Shown one piece after another: positions 33,517 to 46,183 of a stretch of 64,000 bases of DNA. The notes below the pieces were generated by a model, which had not been told where the DNA came from, made no database searches, and saw only the letters and a list, made by a program, of their open reading frames with translations. The DNA comes from Torreya grandis (lineage: Eukaryota > Streptophyta > Pinopsida > Cupressales > Taxaceae), in NCBI GenBank assembly GCA_037957365.1, contig JARHVA010002683.1, forward strand, positions 1,971,001 to 2,035,000, in the 5' to 3' direction. The position numbers and the translations under genes were made by a program. Numbering within the stretch: the stretch's first letter is position 1; every line of letters begins with the position of its first letter.

Positions 33517-34101
33517 CTTATATAATTTTAAGTCTGCAGATAAAGGGGACTCGGCCTAAGTTTATAAATTCTACCTTCTACACACATTTGAATTCTTAAT
33601 CATGAGAATTTATTTTCCATAAAAAGATTGGCTAAATTTGGCCGTAAGAGAAGTGCATCAAACACTGTATATATGGTTTAAAATTAAATTATGTCATTCA
33701 AATTTACTTTATAAAATTTAAAATTTTTAAAATAAAAAGTGATGGTAACGTAAGATAACATTATAATATATATATATATATATATAACATTATATATTTT
33801 TAAAAATGTATAATAAATTTATTCTTACCAATATTTTCTACTTTATATATTAAAGATCCAAAGTGAAACTCTTTAGAACTACCCATAATCCAAAAATCCT
33901 CTTTTCAACTTCTACCTGTTTCTCATTTCTTACTTTAGGCTCAATAGACTCTTCTAAGAACATAAAGAATTAATTATTTTTAGGTGAAACTTAACCATCA
34001 TGTACAAATATTTGTTGGAAATAAACCAAAGAATTAAAGCATGCATGAAGTTGAAATGATTACATCGTTGTACTTGAAACAAATAGGTGAATAGATCAAA
34101 A
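33517..34101. other. Stretch without recognisable gene
   Basis: Contains an (AT)n run at about 33767-33786 and otherwise no frame or family match that I can support. The last few bases, CAAAA at 34097-34101, may be the target duplication of the copia element that follows (TAAAA at 39505-39509). Confidence 0.6.
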
Positions 34102-34174
34102 TCTGTCGAACATATTTTTACATTAACATAGTCAATGATTAGTATTTACGCTTTTTGGTTATGCTTAGGGTTTA

Positions 34175-34247
34175 CAAGGCCCTGCTATTGGGTATAAAAG
34201 CAGAGGAAAAATATGAATGAGAGTAGCAAGGCCCTGCTATTGGGTAT
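34175..34247. repeat. 21-bp direct duplication around a TATA box
   Basis: Identical 21-base copies at 34175-34195 and 34227-34247, 52 bases apart, each containing GGCCCTGCTATTGGG. The 3' LTR has only one diverged version. Confidence 0.9.
34191..34200 (+). promoter_or_regulatory. Putative LTR TATA box
   Basis: GGTATAAAAG lies in the 5' LTR between the two 21-bp repeats, a fair match to plant TATA elements. A role as the copia promoter is inference. Confidence 0.5.
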
Positions 34248-34797
34248 GCAGTAAATGATTTTATAAGAGAATAACGTAGTCCTACATTACTAGCATAAAG
34301 GATTAAAAAATTGTATTACTCTTGGTAGAATATTAATGAAATTTAACTATTTTGTATTTGTTTTGTTGTGTCTATCTATTTATTTCCTCTATTTTTTTTG
34401 AGTCTCAAATCCAACAAACCGATATCCAAGTAGTAGAAATATCCTGGTCAATGCAAGATCCACCCGAAGACAAAAGGGAATGGTTTCAAATAAGAATAAA
34501 GTTCACAAATTTTGGGCCAAAGAATAAGCGATGAAGTGAACAGACCAAGTCAAAAGGGTGAGTGAGTCAACCAAGTAAGTGGATCTATTTTAAGTCAGCC
34601 TATATATGAATTAAAAATTGTTTTCAACGTAGAGGTGCCAACCATTAGTAAAATAAAAGGAAAAGAGTTGTAGATGCCTGTATCATCCAGTAAAATCTAT
34701 TCACAAAAAGAATAGAGTTGAAACAGAGCATTAAAAAGGGGGAAGGAGAAACTCCAATAGAAGAAAAAAATAGAAAGAGATTTGTTTTATAGAAGTC

Positions 34798-37700
34798 ATG
34801 GTAGGAATTAGTGGTAGCATTTATCAACTCCAAATACGAATATTTAATGGAAAAAAATATGAGTTTTGGAGTATAAAAATGAAAACTTTGTTATGTTCAC
34901 AATATGTTTGAGATTTAGTGGAAAATGGGTTCCCTGACCCAGGAAACCAATAGGCATATTAGGCACAGTCACAAGTAGAGAAGGACCTACTCAAGGAGAA
35001 TAAAAATAGGGATTCTAAAGCATTTTTGTTCATCTAAAAATCCATAGAAGAATCAATATTTCCAAGGGTTGCAGTGATTACAAGTTCAAAACAAGCATTG
35101 GAAACCCTACAAACAACATATCAAGGTACAAGCAAAGTTAAATAATGCCAAATTACAAATACTTAAAGGGATTCTAAGAATCTTCATAGAAAATAATAAG
35201 ATAATATAGACTAATCTTTTACATATGTAATGGGCATTGTAAATAAAATAAGAACTCCTGGTGAGAGTATAGAAAAATAGAAGGTTTTAGAAAAAGTATT
35301 TAGAAGCTTGCCTACAAAATTTGATTAAGTAGCAAAGGCCATTGAAGAATCTAAGGATTTATCTTAGTTATCTATTGATGAATTAATGGGGTCACTATTG
35401 TCATATGAGCAAAGGTTAAGCTGCTTAGCGGCATCTTCATTGGAAAATGCATTCAAAACTCAGCATTTAGTCAATAGAACAAGAGGGAGATAAAATTATA
35501 ATAGACTTAGAGGTCATTTTTCATCAAGATAAGGTATAAATTCTAATCAATTTGAAATCAGACCAACATCAAGCCCTCATATGTATTTCACACCATCAAG
35601 AGGAAGAGCTAGGAGCTATTTCTATGGCCATCACCAAGGAGAAAGGTATGATAAATCAAACATCTAATGTCATTATTATAAAATATTTAGGCATTTTGAA
35701 TTTGAATGTATAAAAAGGCAATATGATATGAATAAATTAATAAAAGGTAAATTTTACAATTGAAAAGTAGCCCAACACTAGTGAACAAAACAAAATATTG
35801 ATAACATGTAATGTTACATAAAAAAGATCAAAGGAAGTATGGTTTTTAGATAGTGGGTATAGAAATCATATGAGTGCAAATAAAGAATTATTTGAAATAA
35901 TAGATTCGGTAAAATCAAAATTATAGTTGGAAAAATATCACAAATTATTAGTCATGGGAAAAGGATCAATTAAAATAAGAATAAAACAAGTTAAAAAGAA
36001 TGAAAACACAATCTAATAAGTATTGGTCAATTGGTGCAAAAAAGGTATAGGATATACTTTGAGAATGGTGAATATGTGATTTTGTAAAAGAAACCCAGCA
36101 ATAAGCTAATTTTAAAATTTTAAATGAGGATAAATATAATGTTTCCTCTTAAGATCCAAAGTGAACTATGTTTAGAATCTCAAGGATTTCAAATAATTGC
36201 TGAAGCAACATTTAGAATTTCATGCAAGGATCAATCTTGGTTATGGCACTTAAGATTTGGAAATCTAAACTTTAAAGGTTTATATATGTTGTATAGAAAG
36301 AGAATGGTATATGTATTGCAACCAATAAATCCACTTTAAAAAACATGTGAGAGTTGCATACTAGCAAAGCAACATAGACAAAAAAAACTTCCATTGGAAA
36401 ATCTTATGGGGTAACTCATCCACTTGAAATAATTCATTCAAGACTTTTAAGACCGATGTAAACACCATCCATAAGTGTAAATCTATATTTTTTGACATTC
36501 ATTGATGATTTTAGCCTCAAAACTTGAGTCTATTTCTTAAAATATAAATAAGATGTGTTTGATATTTTTAAGGATTTTGAGGCAAAAGTTGAAAATAAAA
36601 GTGGATATTATATCAAAATATTGAGAACCAATCGAGGTGGTTAATACATATCAAATGATTTTTTAAATTATTTTAAGGTACATGGAATAATAAAATAATT
36701 CACAATAATATATACACCTCAACAAAATGAAGTACCAAAAAGAAAGAATAGGATAATTATGGAAATGACATGAAGCATGATAAAAGTTAAGCATCTACCA
36801 AATGAATTTTGGGTTGAAGCGGTTGCATGTGTAGATACATTTTCAATATGTGTCCAACAAAATTTTTGATAAACAGAATACCACAAGAAGTTTGGAGCAA
36901 AAATAAACATAATGTTTTACATTTGAGAGGCTTTGGATGTGTAATATACTCCTTAATACCTCAAGAATTAAGAAATAAGTTGAATTATAGAGGTGAAATG
37001 TTCATTTTTATGGGATATAGTGAACAATTCAAAGCATACAAACTATACAATTTGATTACAAAGAAGATAATAATCAGCTGTGATGTATAATTTATTAAAG
37101 AAGTGTGGGATAGAAGCATTGATAAAATAACTACAATCACAGCCCATGTTCCACATGAGAATGAGGACAATGAAATTCAAAGTGGAAATTCTAATACATA
37201 AGTAAATATTCCTCAAGATCCACTAAAAAATGTTCTGACAACACCTTCTAAGGCACCCACCACTCCAATTCCATCTACTCTAGCTAGTAATAACAATAGT
37301 GAATCATCTAATCCAATACTTGCATCATTGAGATCATAGTCCATGAACACTTCAAATAAGACCCATTGTCTAAAGGATATTTATGATGAGTTTCAAGAAG
37401 ATGAAAATATGGATTTCTATTATGATTTTGCAATATTAACACAAGCTGATCCAATTTACTTTAAGGGTACAATTAAAGATAATAATTGAATTGTAGTTAT
37501 GGATGAATAAATTCAATCAAATGAAAAGAATCAAATGTGGGATCTTGTAGAGCTTCCTAAAGGAAATGACATTATTGGATTAAAATTGGTTTACAAAATA
37601 AAGTCTAATGCAGATAGAAAAGTTGAGAAACACAAATCAAGACTAGTATCTAAGGGCTTCACACAATAACTAGGTATAGATTACAACAAAACATTTATAC

Positions 37701-38982
37701 ATGTTGCAATACTAGACAGTATTAAAATGGCATTATGTATTATAGCTCAAAAAAGTTGGAAGGTTTATGAAATGGATGTCAAATCAGAAATATTTAACAT
37801 AATTTAAGAAGAAGAAGCTTATATATAACAACCACTTAGTTATGAAGTTATAGGAGAAGAACACAATGTTTACAACTTGAAAAAGGCCTTATATGGATTG
37901 AAGCAAGCTCTTAGAGCTTGCTATAGTAGAATAGATTCTTATTTTGTAAATAATGGATTTATCAAATGCGGTAATGAATCAAATTTGTATGTTAAAGTGA
38001 ATGATTAAGGAAACATTTTGATAGTATGTTTGTATGTGGATGACTTGAGTTTTACCCAAAACTTGTCATTTGAATCATTTAAGGTGACCATGAAAATTGA
38101 ATTTGAGATGACCGATTTGGGGCTTATGAGATATTTTCTTAGCACAAAAGTAAGTCAATCCAAGCAAGGAATGTTCATATTTTAATCAAAGTATGTTAAT
38201 GAATTATAAAAAGGTTCAAGATGTTGAATGTTAAATCATCTCCTACATCAGTTGCAATGGGTTTAAAACTTAGCAAGGAGGACAAAAGTTCAAGTGTTGA
38301 TGAAACTTTATTCATGAGATTAGTTGAAAAAATCATGTATCTAACCACCACAAGACCCAACATTATGTATAGGGTTAGTCTTATCTCAATATTCATGGAT
38401 AATCTTAAAGAGTCTCATAAGAAAGTTAGAAAAAGAATTCTGAGATATATAGCTGGAACAAAGTGTTTTGGGATCATGTGTACATCATCATATGATTCCA
38501 AGATGATTGGTTATATAGATGGTGATTAAGGAGGTAGCATGGATAATATAAAAATCACTTCAGGATAGTTTTTTCATCTTAGATTGGGTGATATCTCTTG
38601 GGCATCGAAGAAGTAACCAACTGTGACACTTTCATTAGCTAAAGCAAAATATGTTGCAGCCACATCGGCTGCTTGCCAAGCAATGTGGATGAGAATATTA
38701 ATTTTAGATTTGATGAATACTCAAAAATATACAAAAATATATTTTGAAAACAATTCAGGAATTGCATTATCTAAAAATTGTGTGTTTCATAAACGCATCA
38801 AGAATATTGATACTAGATATAATTTTATTCGTGAATTGGTGAACAATGGTGATATATATCTTCAGTTTTATAAGTATGAAAAGCAAGTAGCAAACATATT
38901 CATAAATACACTTTCAAATAACATGTTTGATCATCTTTTGGAAAGTATAGGGATAACTGATATACATGGCAGTGAATATTAA
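34798..38982 (+). pseudogene. Copia gag-pol polyprotein remnant
   Basis: From ATG 34798 the gag starts MVGISGSIYQLQ, with FNGKKYEFWSIKMKTLL and DLVENGFPDPG. The CCHC knuckle near 35667 has Tyr in place of the second Cys. The protease active site reads WFLDSGYRNHMSA near 35850. The pre-integrase part shows WLWHLRFGNLNFKGL near 36240 and CESCILAKQ near 36350. Integrase core pieces include FLTFIDDFS near 36490. The reverse transcriptase shows KLVYKIKSNADRKVEKHKSR near 37590 and the catalytic YVDD near 38033. RNase H shows LAKAKYVAATSAACQAMWM near 38635 and ends at a TAA at 38980-38982. Trp, Gln and Arg positions are often stops. Confidence 0.88.
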
Positions 38983-38990
38983 GAGGGAGG
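38981..38990 (+). other. Copia polypurine tract
   Basis: AAGAGGGAGG overlaps the gag-pol stop codon and abuts the 3' LTR; it primes plus-strand synthesis in this family. Confidence 0.8.
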
Positions 38991-39504
38991 TTGGTGAACA
39001 TGAATGTATAATGCACCAACATTAATTTCCCTTGCCATGTCATATCACTCTAAAACTATGCCTCCAACTCATATTTATCTCATATCAAGTATTAATGTTT
39101 TAATACATTAAATATATATTTATATATCCCCTATTTGTAGTTGTACTTATGGATTGTATTTAATGTTTTTACTAACAATATTTTCTTATTAGTTTTGGTA
39201 GAATTTCAAGAGACTTCTAGGCTATATTGTTGAACTGATTTGTTTTGCAAATAATATATATCATATACTCTATTTTTATCAATGTAAGTAGATGAAATAT
39301 ATGAATGAAAGTAGTAAAGCCATACTATTTAGTATGCAGTAAATGATTGTATAGGAGAACAGTAAAACCCTGCATAACTGGTATAAAGGATTAAAAGTTT
39401 GTATTACTCTTGGTAGAAGATTAATTAAATTTAACTATTTAGTATTTGTTTTTCTATGTATATTTGTTTATTTCTTATATTTTTTCTGAGTCTTAAATCC
39501 AACA
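38991..39504 (+). repeat. Copia 3' LTR
   Basis: 514 bases from TTGGTGAACATG to CCAACA. It is longer than the 5' LTR by about 200 bases, mostly in the part that would be upstream of the TATA box. Confidence 0.75.
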
Positions 39505-40045
39505 TAAAATCCATGGACCATACACAATATACAATAAAAATCTATTCTAATATAGACAATTGATCACATTAATAGAGCATAAAACTAGAAAATAGTGTTA
39601 ACTATGTATGTGTAAAATAATTATATCCTATCATGTAGTATATCCATCTACACAATGAAGGATAGAGATGTTAGCAATGCATTTCTAAGAAATATATATC
39701 TCATCAATATAGGAGTCATAAAATGATATCAAATTTAAATATTATAACCTATGGATACGAAACCCTCAATTTAGGAAGGTTATTAGGTGGAAGTATTGGT
39801 CAAATGTCTTAGTCCATATAATAGTCTATATATCTTGCATAATATTCATGAATACTATTGAAATGCATGTGTGATAGAAAAAGAGTACAATATCTACTAA
39901 TAATTAGATAAATAAAATATGACAATTATGTAAAATAAATTTACAATTATGCTTTGGTCCTAATTTTAGATTTTTATAATATTAAATAATTTTTGTTTTA
40001 CATTTTTATAATATTTGATTTTTTTTTACCTTTGCATTTTAAAAC
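39505..40045. repeat. Chromovirus-associated repeat, partial copy 3
   Basis: Colinear with 5285-5815 and 30465-30960 (AAATCCATGGACCATACACA, TATATATCTTGCATAAT, GAATACTATTGAAATGCATGTG). Homology stops where the integrase would start. The part left of the copia insertion point is not recognisable upstream of 34102. Confidence 0.7.
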
Positions 40046-40790
40046 TTAATAAAAATAGAAACTAATTATAATTAAGGATTTTAATGTAGAATAAAGTGTA
40101 TTAATCTAACTAATTATGAATGTTTGTCTATGTGAAGTATGCACTGGAAATGATGTCATCACCATGTATAAATTAAAAAAAATTCAATTGTAGATGTGAT
40201 TGTAACTTTGAACATGTAAGAACATAATGAGCATGTAGAGGAAATATTTATTTTCTCATCTAATCAAATTTACAATTTTTGAATTATGTAGCATGTCTAA
40301 CAATCTAACACAAGAAAAAAACATTTTTTAATGAATAAATTTTGGTTTGTATACTAGAACAATGTGAAATATCTAAAAATTGTCAAAATTAAGGATTTAT
40401 GTGCTGAAATTTTGATTTTATATAGAATTTTTCACAAGTCATGATCAACTAACAAAGAATGGTAGTGGTAATTTATTTTATCCCTTACTAGTCAATATCA
40501 CAATCGTCATAAAATATAATTTATAGTGAACATTGTTAAATCAGAGAGTTAAATATAAACTCAAATAAGTGATTTAGACTATTCGTATATAGAAAGTGAA
40601 AAGGAAGAGAGAAAAATATAAAACACTATCAACAACAAAGGGCTTAGAATAGATGATTAAATTGAGTGTAGATGAAAATAATATAAGAACATAATGAAAT
40701 AATCAATAATCTATGTAAAATCATTCATTATTTTTTTATTGAATAATTTGAATGTTTGTGATTATATTAAGTATAATATTTGTGTAAGTG
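40046..40790. other. Stretch without recognisable feature
   Basis: AT-rich. It lies just downstream (minus strand) of the Tat-type integrase end and could be its 3' untranslated region, but no LTR or polypurine tract was found. Confidence 0.6.
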
Positions 40791-40794
40791 CGTG

Positions 40795-41700
40795 ATGTTC
40801 ATGAGTTTTACATATATTTTCATTCCTATGTAGTAAACCAATAAGTCATTGTACCAAATTTTTATGTAATCATAAATAGACCCAACCAATTAGATTTGAA
40901 TTTTATTTCATTTTCATTATCTACATTTGTATTTTCCTAATTTTCAGTTAACACGAAATATCCCACATGAAATTCTTGATTTTTTCCATATGCTTATTTG
41001 ATGTGATATTGATAGGCTTTGAGTTGTTCAATAACATGAATACACTTTCCATCAAACATTTCTAATTCATGTCATTACTTTTCTTGATATTCATTATCTT
41101 TGATTATGTCTTTAAGGGAAACTAGAAAGGATGTAATTTCAATTTCAAGTGGTAATGCTAATTATTTAATATAAACAAAATATTATGGTGTTTCATTTCA
41201 GATTATGCACACTTGTATGATATCCTCAGACTACATAAATAATCAGATTGTGCCAATCTATTTTGGGCTTTTCAACTATTTTTTTAAAAATATTATCAAG
41301 AGTTCTATTTGTATCTTCTATTTGACCATTCTCTTTAGGATAACATGGTATATCAAATGTGTGACATATTATTTATTTTTAACACAATTTCTTAATTATT
41401 TTGTTTTTAAAATATGATATGTTATTTATAACAATAGATGATAGAACACTTTAACTTGAAATATTATGTGAAATTAATAAGTGATAGATATATCCACCTT
41501 TAGTGGACCATAAAGGTATGGCTTTAACTCATTTTTTGAAGTAATCTACAACAGTAATGATGAACTTTTGATAGTCTAATGATTCTATATTTAATTTTTC
41601 AATTACATCAAATCCCTTTGGAGAAAATGGATAAATAAAACAATAGGTTATAATTTATGTTATGAAGTGTGATTAAGGTTTGTATGATTTTGACATTCTG
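40795..41700 (-). pseudogene. Tat-type gypsy integrase, element 1
   Basis: Minus-strand text runs SKGFDVIEKLNIESLDYQKF, ITVVDYFKK (first Asp), AIPLWSTKGGYI, SSIVINNISYFKNKIIKKLC (second Asp replaced by Asn), CYPKENGQIEDTNRTLDNIF (catalytic Glu kept) and a C-terminal EFHVGYFVLTEN and FKSNWLGLFMIT near 40880, which is the GPY/F-type module. The protein would insert element DNA; stops and the lost Asp make it dead. Confidence 0.8.
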
Positions 41701-43149
41701 GAAAAATAACTTAATGACCATAAATTGTTTTACCATTGTAAACTAATAATAACCTTATCATAGTAATTTTTGAGATAGAAATTTAAAATTAAAATTACCA
41801 TTATGTGGACTATCATTTAATTCAATTATTGCTAATTTAGATTCTTAACAATTTAAAAATAAAATAAATTTCCCATCAAGTGATATTTTAAATAAATATC
41901 CATAAATAAGAGCATAATGGGTAGAATAAATTTTTTAATTTTTAATTCATTTTGTGCAATATTTTATGGTTGATTTTATTTATATAAATATTTATATATG
42001 ACTCTACCACTATAAATGAATTGTGATGTGAGTAACTACTAATAGTTCTAAATATTCTACTTGAATTATCGATATTGATGAGATGGATAACTATTATGTA
42101 TTAAAAATATAATGATTATCATTGGTATCAATAGACATTATTGAAGCGACACTAGCCTAGAATATACATGCTAACTATCTTTTTGAGGTATGCTTTCTAT
42201 ATGAAAATATTGAAAATATGTCACTAACTACTATGCAATTTATTTATATGGAAATAGATATTCTTATTTATTTTGGTAAATGTCTAAAAAATTATTAATC
42301 ACTAATTGAGGATATCAATATGCATTTATATATTCTATCTCTATTATGAATATTATGTATAAATACAATATCAATGCTTTGTACTCTGCTATATTATTTG
42401 TGTAAGAAAATTCTGAAGAGTATGCAAATGATATACGTTTGCATTGATGTATAACTAAAAAAATACCAACAAATTTTTTTTAGTGCATTAAGATCCATCA
42501 AAATGCATTGTTCAAAAATTTTCATCAATATGAAAATAAGTTAAATTATCTCTAAAATCATCATTAATTAGAAGTGTATTTATTAGTGGAGTTGTCATTG
42601 GTTGATCTACAATAACATGTCCTTTAAATGATTTATATGAAATAAATTTTATATCAAATTATGTGAGTGATGTGATTCATTTATCAATTCATCTTGATAA
42701 ATTTCATTTATACATTAGAAATCTTAGAGGATCTAATCTTGTGATAACATGTGTTTCATTGTTTAGCATGTAATGTTGTAAATTTTATGTTGAAAAAACT
42801 AGTGCCATACAATTTTTCCATAGTACTGTAATTATTTTCATAACCAACCAAAGCATGAATGATATAATATACTACATGTCCCTTGTGATCTTCATCATAT
42901 TATGCCAAAAGGGTACCTAAGGCATGATATGTAGTATAAATGTATAATAATAATGGTATATTAGGAATAGGTGGTATGAGAAAAGGTGGTTCTAATAAAT
43001 ATTCTTTGATAGGATCAAACATATTTGACAAATTTTAACTCATTCTAACTTTGTGCCATTTTATATTGTTTTGTAAAATATTGTATTTTATCTGTAGGTT
43101 GAGCCCTGAAACATCTAATTGTATGAATGTTTCCTTATAATTATTGTAA

Positions 43150-43845
43150 TTTATTTACCCCCTTTGTTAAAGGCATGTCTAAAAATAATATTACCTTTTA
43201 AGGATCCACTTAAATGCCTCATTGAGATATGATTATCCTAATAAATTTTTATAAGTGACACCAAAGACATATTTATATGGATTTAAGCATACATTTTATC
43301 TGCATAAACACTCAAAAAATTTCCATAAATCAAAGACATGATTTTATCAGTGTTCATATTTATATAACAAATCATCAACATAGTATTCCACTATATTTTG
43401 TATGTGATCATGTAAAATATGTGTCATAGAACTTTGATATGTAAATCTAGTATTCTTTATATAAAACTCATAATTATGTATAAAAGTGTTTCACAATGTG
43501 TAACAAATGAATTTTATTATTAACCTCAGAATTAATTTTTATTTGATTATATATTTAAAAAGCATCCATAAACTATAACATCTTAAATCTAGTTATAGAA
43601 TCCATGATCATGCCAATATTTTGAAAAGTGAAATATGTTTTTGGACAAGCTTTGTTTAAATCCCTATAATTTGTATAACATTTTATGTCTCCATTAGATT
43701 TTCTAGTAGGAACTACATTTGATATCCATGAAGGATAATCAAAAGCTCTTATAAATCCTACTTTTATAGTCTTTCTATTTATATCATTACTAATAATTTC
43801 ACTTTTGGATGCATCTTTCCTTTTTTTGTTTCAAAGGTTGAGAAT
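43150..43845 (-). pseudogene. Tat-type gypsy reverse transcriptase, element 1
   Basis: Minus-strand text gives EIISNDINRKTIKVGFIRAF, YPSWISNVVPTRKSNGDIK and YRDLNKACPKTYFTFQNIGM near 43650. It continues to the catalytic box IVEYYVDDLLYKYEH near 43370. Order and wording fit the Tat lineage. It is cut at about 43850 by the copia insertion; the preceding linker resumes at 46184. Confidence 0.8.
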
Positions 43846-43851
43846 ATATAA

Positions 43852-44019
43852 TGAATAAATAAAATGCTTCTATGTATTTTCATTAACATTGCATGTGCAT
43901 ATATACAAGCATATTTAGTTGAGTAACTATCTAATAGTTACCAATTATAAATCTTAACTAGACAACTACCATTTAAGTTATATTATTAAAAAATGTAATG
44001 CATAAACATTACATGAACA
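43852..44019 (-). repeat. 3' LTR of the nested copia
   Basis: On the element strand it starts TGTTCATGTAATG right after the purine tract. The far end at 43852 is an estimate from the point where gypsy coding text resumes. Confidence 0.5.
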
Positions 44020-44039
44020 TTCCCACTTTATTACATTAT

Positions 44040-44430
44040 TTTGGCAAATTTACACCCAAAATAGATCAAATTTCACCTTTCCAAGTGACTTGGTGATTAT
44101 AACAAAAGTCTGTAAATGTTTTTGGGAAATACCAGAGTTGAATGTGGTGGTTCAAGGATTATTCTTGAGTGTAATGGAATTGGACCTCATTATGTTTGGT
44201 TCTTTTATAAAACACTTGATTCTTGATAAGGTTTAACACACCCTAATTATTTTATAAAAGGATTGGTGGCTGATCTTTAGGAATTTCCATGTCAGATAGA
44301 TTGCGATGTATGTAAATTTATTCCCACATAATTCCTCTTATGACATGATATTTTATATCTATGGATGAGAGAGAAACTATATAATTCTTCTTACTAGTCC
44401 ATAAAATTGGTCTATATCTGAGATGAAAAA
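44040..44430 (-). pseudogene. Copia RNase H remnant
   Basis: Minus-strand text runs PILWTSKKNYIVSLSSIDIKY, then NQVFYKRTKHNEVQFHYTQE, then IQLWYFPKTFTDF and SILGVN. These are the successive landmarks of the copia RNase H C-terminal part (SSTEAEY, RTKHI and LGV equivalents). Several stops are present. Confidence 0.8.
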
Positions 44431-44879
44431 TATATTATGTGGTCGATTTCCTATCATATACTTTTTAGCACCAAATTTGGTCAACTAAAAATTACTCCCT
44501 AGTGAACATTCTTATGTGCATCTCAATCTAATACTTTTGGTACCTCCTCCTTAGATGCATCATCTTGGTTTAGTTACTTTTGTGCTTCTATATGTCCTCT
44601 CTAATTCCATCACTGATGATGAGGACATATTTTTTATTGATGTGAATCATCTCAACTTGACGTGCCTTGAGTCAAGGCACTATAATATCTACAATCGATG
44701 TCATGAGTATTTATGTGATAAATATGATACCACCATTTTTACATCTCAAACATTGACTGATGTTGATGCTATATTGGTGGTCCTTTCTATAACTTCTAAC
44801 CATGATGCATAGAAACCAATGCTTTATCCTTGAACTTGTCTTGCACTTACTAGATGGCTTATGTTTGTTGGATCATATT

Positions 44880-45380
44880 TACTAGCTCTTCAAATTACAT
44901 AACTTGTTTTTTAATGTTCAATGTTGTGATGAATATCCATAAATGAGAAGGGAGAGATCTCAAATTGATCAGTACCAACATGTTATTATCAATATTTTCA
45001 CCAAGCAAAATTAGTTATGGGAAATGTTCTACTACCCAGTGGAAAAAATCCTCAATTTTCTCACCATATTTCATATTAAGTTTATGATTATTGGACTAGA
45101 GATGGAAGGTATTTATTTGGTTATTCACCTTGTAGATAGGATATATAATGTCTCAAGCCTCCCTACATGTTTATGCATCCTGAATATATAGTTTAACCTC
45201 ATCAATGATATTAAGTGTAATCAACATCATGGATTTGGAATTAGACATATCATACTTTGCTCATCAACTTCAGTTGGAAGAGTCATGCTATCATTGAATA
45301 TCCCTTATTATTATTCAAATTGATTAGGCATATTTATGTGTTTCATGCTACATATTTGGGCCTTTAGTGATCTAGGCATA
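44880..45380 (-). pseudogene. Copia gag remnant (UBN2-type)
   Basis: Minus-strand text shows DIIYPIYKVNNQINTFHL, LNMKYGEKIEDFFHWVVEHF and LLGENIDNNMLVLINLRSLP, the typical second half of copia gag. Between gag and RNase H (44430-44880) no pol domain is left; a plus-strand frame at 44555-44812 in this gap is probably accidental. Confidence 0.75.
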
Positions 45381-46183
45381 GGAAAGGAGAAACTTTGGTG
45401 CTAACATGGTTTATGTATCCCTTAAATATGTAAGTTGTTTATAAAGTCCACAACAACAAAGGTAAAAAAATATTTTATGGCATTAAAAATTCTATATTAT
45501 ATAAAAATACCTTATCAAATGTAATTGATGTATTTGTAATATTAGTAATTTTAAAGGTTGAAGTGTTTGTTATCCAAATCATTTTAAGAATGGATGTGGC
45601 ATGTAATTGAGATTGATAGTCCTATGTCGTTAGATGTGGTCACTTGTGAGGGTGTCCTTCTTCATGTTCATCATCTACAATGTATCCTTCTTCTAGATAG
45701 ACATGTATCTTTCTTGCTCGACATTATACATTGAACCTAAAATATCCAAACAATCCTTGACATATTAATTCATCAAATTTTAAGTTACCAACATTTCAAA
45801 GGTCATATTGGAGAATAAAGTGAATGCTAAAGTATAATTATTGAAACTCATTTAATTGTAGATTTTAGATCATATCCAAATGTTGACTATCATATCACCA
45901 AGTTCACCAAGGATCAATCTTGATGTGAATACAGAGGTTATGAGTGCACTTATCTAGATATTGATAAATCTAGGGACAAATATTTAGGATTGTTAGACCT
46001 TCAACTCTATTAATTATGGGGATATGCATATCACTCAACCAGTACTTTATAGTTGTGGAAATATACATTGTGGGGGGAACCTATGACTAGATTCTTCCCA
46101 TGGGTAATACACGACTCTTAAATGGACAAGTACCAATTAAGTTGCATTATTAAAAAATGTAATACTTAAACATTATGCTAACA

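Larger units (their letters stand above)
34102..34416 (+). repeat. Copia 5' LTR, rearranged
   Basis: The last 200 bases align with 39290-39504 (TATGCAGTAAATGATT, TAAAGGATTAAAA, TACTCTTGGTAGAA, ATCCAACA). The first 110 bases match the other LTR only at TCGAACAT and otherwise differ. The interior carries a 21-bp perfect direct duplication. Confidence 0.7.
34102..39504 (+). mobile_element. Ty1/copia retrotransposon, decayed
   Basis: About 5.4 kb with LTRs at both ends, one long degenerate gag-pol region and a polypurine tract. Domain order gag, protease, integrase, reverse transcriptase, RNase H is that of copia. The 3' end is firm (CCAACA at 39504, shared with CCAACA at 34416). The 5' end is tentative because the first half of the left LTR is altered. 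The flank beyond 39505 belongs to the chromovirus-associated repeat, so the element landed in, or later became joined to, a third copy of it. Confidence 0.85.
43852..46183 (-). mobile_element. Internally deleted copia nested in Tat element 1
   Basis: A minus-strand copia with gag at its right and RNase H at its left, lacking protease, integrase and reverse transcriptase. A polypurine tract (44020-44030, TTCCCACTTTA on the plus strand) adjoins the LTR start. About 70 bases near the inner LTR ends (43955-44019 and 46115-46183) are direct repeats, both with TTATTAAAAAATGTAAT. On either side the gypsy linker continues: MMGIDNVV before it and the ECONSERVED KQKK segment before the reverse transcriptase after it, showing that it interrupted the gypsy. 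The target duplication is not resolved. Confidence 0.65.

Noticed and set aside
44555..44812. 85-codon plus-strand frame as a gene
   Set aside because: It lies on the opposite strand between gag and RNase H remnants of the nested copia and has no motif; probably accidental.
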